Below are positions 1 through 13,836 of a stretch of 29,269 nt of DNA, piece by piece. Below the pieces are notes generated by a model that ran no database searches, had not been told where the DNA came from, and saw only the letters and a program-made list of their open reading frames with translations. Both the position numbers and the translations under genes were made by a program. How positions within the stretch are numbered: the first letter of the stretch is position 1; each line of letters opens with the position of its first letter. Origin of the DNA: Parachlorella kessleri (lineage: Eukaryota; Chlorophyta; Trebouxiophyceae; Chlorellales; Chlorellaceae); assembly GCA_001598975.1 (NCBI GenBank), contig BBXU01000057.1:1-29269 (forward strand), in the 5' to 3' direction.

Positions 1-26
1 TCGCACTACCTGCCACCCATGCTAAT
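1..26 (-). repeat. Dispersed short repeat copy at left edge
   Basis: Read on the minus strand, these 26 bases are identical to 6078-6103 on the plus strand and include the core GGTGGCAGGTAGTGCGA. The element probably continues past the left edge. It belongs to the same motif family seen near 222-240, 5944-6103 and 25393-25411. No coding capacity is seen. Confidence 0.75.
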
Positions 27-144
27 AACTGCATACAGCTCTGTCAATCCAATTCGCCCTCACACCCTCTCTGTTTGCATTGCCTGCAACTTCCACCGCA
101 TATTAATGTAGTCATGGGCCCTTCCCCTTGCAACCAAAGAATCA

Positions 145-247
145 GCTCAGAAATCAGGCAAGACTCAGGCTCATTCTGCATTCAACCCTGTCCGCCCAGT
201 ATCCCAGTACCTCCTCCCTGCTCGCATTCCCTGCCACCCTCAATAAA
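145..247 (-). repeat. 103-bp dispersed repeat, inverted copy of 25385-25487
   Basis: This stretch is the exact reverse complement of 25385-25487, with no mismatch or gap over 103 bases by eye. Just beyond the GCTCAG end the two copies stay loosely similar (both have AGAAT nearby); past the other end they diverge at once. It lies downstream of the deoxyhypusine synthase stop codon and may be part of its 3' UTR. The open frames across it are incidental. A non-autonomous mobile element or a piece of one is the simplest explanation. Confidence 0.85.
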
Positions 248-359
248 GACACCAGGCCCCAGCTCGAACTGGCGACTCAACCTGTGCAAGTGAAGCTCAC
301 TTGCATTTCACAATGGCGCAGCCAACAAGGTATCACACACACGGACTCTACCGTGCCCA

Positions 360-3739
<3,380 letters not shown>

Positions 3740-5943
3740 GCCCCTATATACGTTTTACTCTCGGGCAGATTAAAGGAGTCTGTTCCTCAGGGAAGTCAAA
3801 GCTTTATACCAGTACAATTTGGCAAGTCACTTCGCATGACATGCATGCACAAATGGAACAAGAAGAAATGCGCAGGATACTAATGGGGCAGTATTTGAGT
3901 CCCACGGTGCCGCAGGCTAATGCTGGAGTTTGGTTCAAGCTTAGTGACACGTTGGCGGGGTGCTAGGCTTGCGGTGGGCCTCGTCATCTCGGACCATCTT
4001 CTTTCGCAGCCCAGACCGCCCCGTCACATGCTGATGAGCAATCCGTAGACCCCTTAGCCATAAAAAAGTGTCACGCACGAGCCTTCGTCCTTGTTAGCAC
4101 GACTCGATGACCCATTACGACACCTGGCAACAGGAATTCCCCGGTGAGCTGCGGAACGTGGGTACCTAAGCTTGATCTCAAACCAAGTGCTCGGCCAAAT
4201 GCTTGCTGTACTTGGAAGCTTGACTTGGCACTGTTAATAATGCTCACACCCTCGGTGCCCGTCTGTGGGCCACTCAACGCGAGCTTCCCTTTGTATACCA
4301 GAGCTGGGAACTCTATGCACATCAGTACAGAAGGGCTTTTGAGGGTGGTTACGAATCCCCATCATGCTGACGACCTCAGCCTGGGGGACGCATCAACTAC
4401 CTCCCGGACAAACTCTTTGCACCACCCTTATTGACTCTACAAGCGCTCATGTAGCCAGTCGGTGCTGGCAATAAGTACGTGTGCTGAGAATCCAACCCGC
4501 TGCTTGCAGGCCAAGGCATCAGTATCAAGGTTCCCGAGCGGGAGGGAGCTGGTTCTGCTTGGGTGGGCATGTATCGCGGTGCCGGTGGAGGCGGCATAGT
4601 GGAGATGAGCCCCAGGAAGACTGACCTGCACCTGGCAGGCAAGGAAGCGTGGCGTTTGTCTGGCCCACCTCCAGCCGCACTTGGCTAGGAAGAGTGCAAG
4701 GATGTAAGGGACCTCGCTAGAGCAGCGCCAACTATCTTGCTATAAGATTTTGCCCCTGGTATCAGAAGAACAGCAGGAAGGGGATGTCAGCAGCACAGGC
4801 AGACATACAGCATAAAAATCCTGCCAGTGCTGCCTGGTGCCACTTTGCAATGGGGGATGATGTTATGTGTGGAGTCCTGTATCTCGAAGCGCAGATCGGG
4901 GCATGGACATGGACCTCATCACCGGCCATAGGCGGGGCCCTGGGACCGCGGGCGCCCACCCGGTGTGCAAGGGGGAGGGCGAGCACTCGGCATCGTTCCT
5001 CCGGGATCCCAAGGCCTTACTGTCAAGGGCCGGCAGCGGCAAGACTCCTCACGGCCCACAGGCGCCCACCGAGTTTCACATGGCCAAGTGAGGGCTCGCT
5101 CCTTTGTGCTGGCTGGGTGCCACCTGCATGGTGTCATGTACTGCTGGCACCTCGTTATAGGTGGGGGAACTTGTCAGGATAGTCGGCATTCTTGGCAAGG
5201 GAGGCTTGTGCTGGACCCAGGGTATGCTCGGTGCATGTGGGACTTATGATGGCCCTCATCGAGGGTAACAAGTCCCCCCCTTCCGCCATCACCACATATT
5301 AGAGGATGTCCCTGCTTGCTGTCCCCAATTTTAACATGACTTCCATCCCTTGTTAACCACAGACACGTCGAGTAATCTGCTATTTTGCATCCTTTTCCTT
5401 TTTTCTCCCCTCTGCAAGGGATGCCCCGCTACATTTTGCACTTCTATGTCCATTGCTGCTCAAGTTCCGTCTTACACAATACTCCTCTGTGTGATTTTGG
5501 GTACGGCGAGGTGCTTATTGCCTGTATGTTTCTACTGCCTTCTATAGACCCTTTGCTTGTTGCTCTGAAGTTGTCAGGCTCCTACCACATGGTCCAGCTG
5601 CTGTGTTGGCTTGCAAGGTGCGCGTTGATCTCACAGTGGAGCTTGTGATGTTGGTGCTGTTGTTGTTGTCAGGGTTTGCTTATCAGAGCTTTGTGGGTTG
5701 TGGCAGGACTTGGCGGGTGTGACACCTGTATGTCACGGTTTAAGTGGTGTAAGCCCCGTGGTTTGTTGTGGTCTTGCTGATAACTTTGGATACTCGCGTG
5801 GGTGACTGATATTGAGGACCGTGCGTATGTCCTTGCTTCTGTCACCGTCACCGGTACTGTGTCTGCACGGTTGTTGTGCTACATCTTTCTGTGTAGCTGA
5901 CCTAGGGCTGCGAAGCCGGCATGCACAGTATGGTTTTTGCCAA

Positions 5944-6103
5944 TGGTGGCAGGTAGTGCCAGTAGAGAGTGAGGGGCCAACTGTACTTACATAGGGTGGC
6001 AGGCAGTGCGATGAGTACCGTCAGGGCTGGAAGCTAGTGTACTTTGGTTGTTACCTGAGTTTTGATCTTTTAGTGATATTAGCATGGGTGGCAGGTAGTG
6101 CGA
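5944..6103 (+). repeat. Cluster of three GGTGGCAGG-type repeat copies
   Basis: The core GGTGGCAGGYAGTGC occurs at about 5945-5959, 5995-6009 and 6087-6101. The third copy, with its left flank (6078-6103), is identical to window bases 1-26 in the opposite orientation. Spacing is irregular (about 50 and 92 bases), so this is a nested or degenerated dispersed element, not a clean minisatellite. Confidence 0.7.
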
Positions 6104-6511
6104 ACAGGGAGTAGACTGAGAGCTGGGCTGGACTGACAGGGCTGGGTGGTATTGCTGCCCTGCATCCGTGTGGAGTGTACCTGACAAGCAGCTTTCGTTC
6201 GCATGCATCGTGCTTCACAGGGCGTGTGTTGGGAGGTTTGTCACTGCTGAGCTTGACTCCATGACATTAAATGGCTTTGACAAGCCTTGGTTCATGCCAG
6301 GTTGACATGAGGTTGCAGGCTTTCCAAAGGCCAAGGATACAGGCAGCCAATTGGAGAAGGCCTTGACAAGTGTCTGCTTTCAGGACGGAGATGGCTCCGC
6401 TTGTCTAGCTGCCAAGCTGCCAAACCATGGTAACACTGCCCATCTACACCTACCCTTCAAGCTTGTCTTCCGATCTGTGCTCTTTCTAGTTAGGACGCTA
6501 CACTTTGCTTT

Positions 6512-6516
6512 TTACA
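6512..6516 (-). terminator. Possible TGTAA polyadenylation signal for SEY1
   Basis: TGTAA reads on the minus strand here, about 495 bases after the SEY1 stop codon; a second copy lies at 6637-6641, about 370 bases after it. TGTAA is the usual polyadenylation signal of volvocalean algae. Five bases also occur by chance, so either, both or neither may be used. Confidence 0.35.
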
Positions 6517-7009
6517 ACGAAGCAGAACATTTCCACAGCTTGAGGTGAAGGGTGACTCTCCACTCCAGTGCATGCTGGGAAGTACATCCAGGGAAGGCGC
6601 AGCCATGCGGGCCAACACTTCCATGTCCTGCTTCTATTACAGCTTCAGCTGCTTGCAACACATCTAAGAGCAATCAAGCTTCAGTGAGTTCTAGAAGCTC
6701 AGGCACCCGTGCAGGCCGGGCCGCACAATAGCAAGGACTTAGCATCACGTTCAGCCAGAAATGCTTGCTGTGCATCCATGACACACAAAGCAGCGACATA
6801 CATGACGGAGCTGGGACCTTGCAAAGCCAGCCTGTGTCGTCCCACACCCTCACAACACTTCAGCTGCACTCAGCACACACTGACAGTAACCGATCAAGGA
6901 AGCACAGCACCAGCCACACACCGCGCACTGCAAGCCGCAGCAAATGCTTGGCTCTATAACCACCACAGCGATGGTTGGCTCACTAAGAACCACAACGACA
7001 GCTTGCCCT

Positions 7010-10000
7010 TCACAGGTCCTTCCTGCTGGGCCCCTGGCCGGCCACTCCCCACCCGGACACCTCCTCCCCAAACCTAGATGACCGCCCCTGCGCACTGCCC
7101 CCCGCCTGTGCCGCGCTGCCGCTGCCCGAAAGCTCAACCTCCTTGCGGCGCCGCAGCTCCGCTTCCCTGCTGGACCGCCGCGCGGGCGCTGCCGCGGCGC
7201 CCCCTCCCCCGCCGCTTGCGCTGCTGGCTGCGAAGTTGGTGTCGCTGCCGCCGCCGCCGCTGCTGCTGCCGCTCGCTGGAGGCGCCTCCTGGAGCAGGTG
7301 CTTGGTCGACTCGAACGTGCGCGAGGCCACCTGCGCTGGGCGTGCACCCAGGCTCCCTTACTTGCTAGAAGGTGTTGAATCGTGCAGAGCAAACGCAACC
7401 AGCCTCCCGATGGCTCTACCCCCAAGTCTCATTCGAGCAGCCAGCCGGCTATATGCCCAACTCAGGCGTAATGACAGCTTGGCGAAGGCTTGGCGTTCTG
7501 CCTTTGAGCTCTGTGCACTGCAGCCTGCCCAGAAGCATTGCCGCCAGGCTGAGCGCTGCCGCCTGCAGCTTGACCACTCACCGCCTTGAACGTCGGCACA
7601 AACTTGGCAGAGAGCGACATGAGACCCGGCAGCAGCCCCCGCTGCATCTCCGACTCCACATCCAGCTCCTGCACTTGGATAAATGGATGCTAGTTGATAT
7701 CTGCTAAAGCCATATGCTAGCATTGAACCGTTCCCACCACTTGCTGCTCAGGGGTACTGATGGCTGCAATAAGTCTCCAGTCCTTGAGAGCCTTCAACTA
7801 TGATGAATCTCCTCAAACATTATCAAACAGCCATGCTGCACAGCTAAACAATGCTTTGCAGAACACCAGCCCCTTGCCGGCTCATCCAGGGACAACTCCA
7901 AAACATCACCGCCATCAGCGTAACATGCAAACCCAGCTCAGCCACACCTCCTTCTGCCCCCTCCCCTTCCTCCTGCCCTTCTGGTCCTCCCCCCTGGTGA
8001 CAGACGCCATGGACAGGCCACCTTGCTTTGGTGCCCAGTAACCAAACCCGCACCGCTGCACTGGCTTCTTACCTTGTTGACAAGACGCAAGCTATCTTTA
8101 CTTATATAAAAGTTTGCCAACACAGCCGCAGCTCACCTGGTACACGGTGCGGCCAAAGAGAAAGAGCAGCAGCAGCGTGATGAGCAGCAGGGGGTTATAG
8201 AGCACCGCCATGAACTCGTTGAAGCCCAGCACCACCATGGCGGCGATGGCCCACAAGGGCGGCATGCGGTTCTGGGCGGCGCGGTTGGCCTCCTGGGTCG
8301 CCATCGCCTGCCCAGCACAGGGGGGTATGAGAGAATGGGTGACTGTCTGCCCAGGGACTGGGGGCAAGAGAGCGGGTGCAGGCCATTACCACGTTCCACA
8401 GCATCCAGGCTACTAGTCTAACCAAAAGTGATGGACAGAACCCCATGGTTGAGCTTCAAGCCAGCTGTAAACCCTAAGTGTAAACCCTCGGTGCCTTGCT
8501 CCTTCCCACCTGCTGAACGGCCAGCGTGGACTCTGACGAGAACTGCCGCCACACGGTGCGGCACTGCGGGGGCGCGAGGAGCACCTCGCCGCGGCCGCCC
8601 GCCGCGCCCTCCGGCCACTCGCTGGCGGAGAGCACGTCAAACTCGCCGCCGTTGCCTGCTGCAGCTGCTGCTGAGGGCGCTGAGCCCGACTTGTCGCTGG
8701 CGCCGCCGGCTGACACTGGGCGGGCCAGGGCGAGGATGGAGGCCTCAATGGGGTCCCGCCCTGCAAGGGCCAGCCAGGCTGGAAGGAAGTGGTGAGCACG
8801 TCAACACGAAATAGGAAGCATCGGGACGAGGAAACCAAAGAAGTCTTGGCCAAACACTGCCTGGCTGTCTGAAAGGAACAGCTGTTTCCAAGTGAGGCTG
8901 TCTTGAAACCCTGTGTGGGTTTGTTTGTCAAAAAGGCGCCTGCCACATCCTAACAACCTGAGCACCCTTGTTGCGGACGACTTAGCAGAGCACACCAGAC
9001 CCCATGCTCTCCCGTCCCAGCAACTGCCTCAGGACGTCACAGAGCCACGCACCCTTGTGCTGGTCGCCCAGCCTGGCAGCGGCCAGCTGGGACAGCAGCA
9101 GCGCGGCGGCCCGCCGCGCCTCCAGCGCCACTGCCGGGATGTCCACAGAGGGGGCCCAGGTGCGAGGCATGCCCTGCTCGTCTCGCTGGAACACCTCATT
9201 GAACCTGCACGAGAAACAGGAACCAGCTGCCGTTGTACCAGCCTGAGGGGGCATGTCAAGCACAACAACCACGGGAGTCTTGACGGTATGGCAAGAGACA
9301 ATCAGCACGGGAGGCAGCCTCCTTGACAGGCAGTATCCATAAGCACCTGCAGCTGCGGGGCTCTGCAGATTCCGCATGGCCCCGCGCAGCCCCCACCTGT
9401 CCTTGATGCGGCTCAGCGCAGTGTTGGCAGCCTCACGAGCGTGGCTCACAAGCTGTGCCCTTGCCGCTGCCGCTAGACGGGAGTGCAGCTCTTCCAGCTC
9501 ACTTCCCTCAACCCCGTAGCCCTCCACTGCCACGTCTAGCTGCTCCTGGGTCTGTCGGGCAGCAAAGAAGGTTTGCTTGGGTCACAGCAGGGCACTTGCA
9601 AGCAAAGCACAACACATGGACGGCACCTCCAACCAGAGGAAACCCGTGTTCAGACTGTCATGACCGGGCCCAGGTGCGCAGTAGTACAGACTTGCCAGCG
9701 CTGGCCTTGACACAAAAAGCCCTTGGATGGCGGCACGCAACCGGCGGCTTCGCCAGCTGCTACACGCCAGCATCCTCGCCCTGGTCACAGCCTTCCCACT
9801 TCCACCCCAATGTAATCCTTGCGCCCTCCTGTGCCACCCCCCAGCCCCACCCACCTTGTGCGACGCCCTAGCTAGGACCTTGGCCAGGCGCGGCCACAAG
9901 TCCTGTGGGGGGGTCTCCAGCAGCGGCACCGCCCCAGCACTGACCGCCGCCCCGGCCGCCTTCTGCGCCGCTGTCAGGGCAGCACCTACGGCCTCCAGCC

Positions 10001-13000
10001 TCACTGACTGGATGTGGGCCGCTATTTCGTGCTCCAGCTGCTCCCTGGCAGGTGCGGTCTCCCAGTCGGTGCCGGGGACCGCCACCTCGGCCGCCTGGCT
10101 GTCAAAGGACTCCATGGCGTCTGCGGAGCACCTGGACAAAAACACCCAGCGATCGCTGTTGAGATCTGCTTTGCAGGCGCCTGCGGCCATGTTGCGCTGG
10201 AGCTGCTCCGTGCTGCTTGCTGTTGGTGTCTGGGGTGCGGTCTATATGCAGTACAACATCACATGCCACCAGTGCTACGGCTTGGAGAGCCTAACTATGT
10301 GCTGTGGACGCATGGTTGCGCGTGCCGCCAAATAGGCACACGGGACCCTCCGCCATTTTTCCACAGGGGTTTCCACCGTGCATCGCGCACACAACTTCTC
10401 AGCATGTGCTCCCGCCCCTACCCCCGCAACCACAGTCGCCCTCTCCAGGCCGCCCTGCCGCCCACACCTCACCTGGCTGCGCGCTGCACAAAGCTCTCCT
10501 CACCGCCGCCCGGCGACCCCAGCGGCCCTCCAGCGCTGCCGCCCCCCTGCCCCAGTGCCAACTCCTGCTTGAACAGGTCCAGAGCCAGCTCCCTCACTAT
10601 TGCTAGCTGGGCCTCAAAGGCGGGCTTGGCAGCAGAGTGGAGCCGCTCGAGCAGCTCGTCGCGCTTGGCCTCGCTCACGCTGTGCTCAAAGTAGCGCGCC
10701 TCCTCGTCATAGCCTGGAGGAGGGAAGGATGGGCGGTGACAAGGGAAGCATGTTTGTGTAGAGGCGAAGAGGGGACTACCTAGGATGTGATTTACGGGTG
10801 TGGAAAGTCCTCGCTCACACTCCCCACTGCTGACCACTGCTACTGCCAGGCTGCCCCTAAAATCCCAGGCAGCGGCGTGTCCCTCACATCGGCCAGTCCA
10901 TAGATATCACCATAGTCCGGAGCGAGCTACTTGTGCACGCCCCCCTTGCCACGTTGCGCAGACCACCCAGGCAACAGCTCACCGCCTAGCGCACCAGGCC
11001 ACTTCTTGCGAGCCCCAGCGCAGTGCACACCTCACCACACTCCTCCCCACCAAGTGGCCAGCAGGGCACGGTGCAGAGCCAGCAAGGCGCCACAGTCACA
11101 CACACCGTGCAGCCAGCCCAGCAGGGGTCCCCAGGGCAGCACCGCACACCCTCCAGGCACAAGTCCAGCTGGTGCGCCAGACAGGGGCATCACCACCCAG
11201 CCCACAGCCCCCGCCAACCCCCCTGCGACTGCACGGCATGCGCAGCACCCCACCCCTTACCCTCCAGGCACGAGTCCAGCAGGTCCGCCAGCGAGGCGCC
11301 AAAGGTGGGCACCAGGTCCTGCCCCGCCTCCCCCTCCAGCGTCACCCAGGCCTGGTCGCGCCTGAACGCCTCCAGCTGCTCTGCTGCAATCTCCTCACAG
11401 CGGATGTTGGCCACCATGACCTGCACACACACCACCGTCAGGCGTGGCGGCGCAAAGGACAGCAGCTGGGCGGCAGTACAGCCGTGATGGAGCTGCCATG
11501 CGCCTTGCTGAACGAAGATCCCCAAAGCCTTGGCGACTTTGGGATGTGTAAGGAAGATCCGGCTCCTTGCACCATGCATGCTCATACTGCTACCTGCCAA
11601 TGCTTTACATGTGTATCACAGCATCCGCAACATGAACACTTGAGCACAACCTGAGCAGCCCGCCTCCCACCCCTGACCTCACATTTAGGGGGCCTTAGCA
11701 ACCGCCTTAACAAGCAGGGCTTGAGCTGGCCGTCCCTCCCTCCCACTCCTAGGCCCCGCACTCACCCTGTGCGCTGGCAGGTTGAGGTCCTTGTGCTCCC
11801 GCACCACCTCCCACACCTTGGCCATGCTGAGGGCCAGGGCATGCCCCGGCAGCTTCTCCTCGCTGGGCCGCAGGAAGCTGCCCTCCTCTGCATGCACCCG
11901 CCCCCCAGGGGTGTGTGATTAGGTAGGCGGTGCCAGGCAGCCCACAATGCTGTTGCTTGGAAACACAAGCGTAAGGGGTGCCCTTGAGACAACGCCGGGC
12001 GGGGTGCAGAGCTTGGGTGCATGTCCCGGGTGCGCTTTTACGGCGTCACCCCTGCAGCCACATGCAGGCACAGCACTGAGTCACCAAACCTAGTGACCTA
12101 GCAGCCTTGTGGCTCTCGCTGCTGTTCAGCCAGGGCTGACTCAGCCGCCAAAACCCCCGCACCTTCGTCCGAGAACTTCCGCCGCAGCATCACTGCATCT
12201 GCTCGGAAGTCCTCGGTGCGCTCCTCGTAGTTGGGCAAAGCAGAATAGGCCACCTGCTAGGAAGGCGGCCGCCAGGGAGAGAGGGGCTTACAGGGTAATC
12301 ACAGTGTAGCGTGGGAGGGGGTTAGCTGCTGAACCTAGCAAGCAACACCGCCGCAGCCGGACGTGCAATCCCAGGTCCAAAGTCATGAGCAGGGGAAGCA
12401 CCCTGCTCATCCCTTGGCAAGGCGGTCCTTCACAACTCCCACAGTAACAGTGCTTGTCCAAGAACTGCAGAGCCATGGCATTCCGCCTATCTCCTACTGA
12501 AGTGCCCTTGTGTGCATCCTTGAGGGCAGTAGGCAGGGGTGCCTGCCTCCGGCTGCCTGGCTGTACCCACATCGCTTCATTTCTGAAGGGGGCAACAGGT
12601 GACCGGGGTCGTCACACAAGGCTGTGCAGCCCAATCCAAGTCAACATATATGTGACAGTCCTGCACGCAGTTAGACACTATGCCCTGGAGCACCACCAGC
12701 TGCCCTCCACACACCAAGACCTTCCCAGCCATCTCACACCCCCGGTGCACCTCGAAAAAGTCGGTAAACTTTGTGTGTTCGTACTGGGGCGGCTTGGTGA
12801 TGGCGTCCCACATGCGGCCCAGGTCGGCCTCCCAGGTCTGGGTGAGCATGCTTAGCGGCGTCTTGGTGCGGTCGCGGAACACAAACAGCAGCAGCGTGCG
12901 GCGGCGGTTGGGCGCGGGCTGGAACAACTTCAGGTTGACCTGCAAGGAAGCAGAGAAGGGGGGAAGCGAAGGGAGGGCCCATCAGGATAGCAGGGCGGCA

Positions 13001-13836
13001 CTAAGCTGGAGGGTGTCTCCCAGTGGTACACAGTGGAAACACAGGTCCACCAGGTGCAGCTGAGCACCCATACTTGCTTGGGCAGGTCGCTAGTCTGCAA
13101 GGTTGCGTACACTGACCATGGGGGTGGGCGAGGGGATTTGAAATCCTCTGCCAACAGGTTGCTTTGCACGTCCCACCCAGGCCAGCCCAGTGGACTTGAC
13201 AGACCATGTACCCCAACACCGGCGTCCGGTGTGAGACCCGCCAGGATGTCAACGTCCACCCCACTCCCCTTGGCTCTGCACCCTATCCCACCCTCTTCAC
13301 GCCCACCTGGAAGATGGTCTTCAGCAGCGGCTTGCCAGACCCTGTCTCGCGGCCGATGTCCTTGGCCCACATGTTGACCAGCACAATGTCGGCCACCGCC
13401 AGGGCGAAGAGGGCGCTCTGGCGCTCAAAGGAGGTGTCATCCTCGCCCCTCTCCCGCCCGTCTGAGCCCTCCAAGTCCAGCACCAGCGTGGGCGGGTCCT
13501 CCACCTTGGGGGCCATGGCCAGCCAGATGCCGCGCGTGGTCTGGTGGCGCCCCGTCATGGCATCCATCTCCTCGAAGCTGGTGCCGAACTGCATGGCACC
13601 TGGTGCTGAAAGTCTGACTCTGAGCTACAGCGATCAGGCTCTTGCAGGCGCGAGATCACTTGTAGGCTTACCACATGGTTGAGGAGAGTGCTCTTGCCAC
13701 TGCTCTGGGGGCCTGTGATGGCAACGATGTTATACCTCACGCCGCTGGTATCCACCCTGTTGGCCCTGACAAACTCCTCCACGCCATCAGTGTTGAACTG
13801 TCCATCCCCCGTCACAACCTGGAGCACTGGGCCCAT
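7010..13836 (-). CDS. SEY1: RHD3/SEY1/atlastin-type ER membrane-fusion GTPase (complete, 14 exons)
   Basis: A dynamin-superfamily GTPase that drives homotypic ER fusion and keeps the tubular ER network. Minus-strand coding exons: 13836-13672, 13588-13307, 12939-12751, 12253-12163, 11887-11766, 11420-11261, 10713-10473, 10131-9855, 9551-9397, 9204-9053, 8760-8510, 8307-8137, 7668-7582 and 7330-7010. All phases agree and give about 887 aa (Arabidopsis RHD3 is about 800). Visible: P-loop GPQSSGKST (42-50), TTRGIW switch [15 protein letters not shown] switch II (93-106), FRDRTKTPL guanine-specificity motif (170-178), a long helical middle domain with CEEIA and MPRTW, two adjacent hydrophobic segments around [16 protein letters not shown] and the following NPLL-LFLFG (about 713-750), and the amphipathic [17 protein letters not shown]. 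The tail is Gly/Ala/Ser-rich and charged, longer than usual. A further in-frame upstream start cannot be excluded. Confidence 0.96.
11150..11299 (-). repeat. Duplicated exon end and donor region in SEY1
   Basis: The last 39 or so bases of the exon ending at 11261 (coding for [11 protein letters not shown]) recur 111 bases further along the minus strand, at about 11150-11188 inside the intron. The true junction reads GGAGG|GTAAGG; the intronic copy reads GGAGG|GTGTGC. The 111-base period is a multiple of three and an open frame spans both copies. Confidence 0.75.

Larger units (their letters stand above)
3740..7009. other. Gene-poor intergenic region between DHS and SEY1
   Basis: About 3.3 kb on the 5' side of DHS and the 3' side of SEY1. 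No open frame shows recognisable domains. A TATATA at 3745-3750 lies only 6 bases upstream of the proposed DHS start on the minus strand, too close to be its TATA box if that start is right. From roughly 5330 to 6290 the plus strand is richer in T and G than the neighbouring genes and holds three copies of the GGTGGCAGG repeat. The part just below 7010 is probably SEY1 3' UTR. Confidence 0.6.

Noticed and set aside
3745..3750. TATATA just upstream of the DHS start as its TATA box
   Set aside because: It is only 6 bases from the proposed start codon, leaving no room for a transcription start and leader.
7010..7030. C-terminal KDL of SEY1 as an ER-retrieval signal
   Set aside because: Retrieval signals of the KDEL type act in the ER lumen, whereas the SEY1 tail is cytosolic by family topology; it also lacks the full motif.
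6850..7425. 191-codon minus-strand open frame rich in Arg and Ala
   Set aside because: It is an out-of-frame reading of the last SEY1 exon, whose correct frame continues the conserved helix and ends at 7010.
8468..8490. Short direct repeat GTGTAAACCCT near CCCTAA as telomeric sequence
   Set aside because: Only one partial CCCTAA unit is present inside a SEY1 intron; too short to mean anything.
10800..11654. 284-codon open frame on the plus strand
   Set aside because: It is antisense to SEY1 exons and introns, with a His/Pro/Gln-rich composition typical of antisense GC-rich sequence and no domain.
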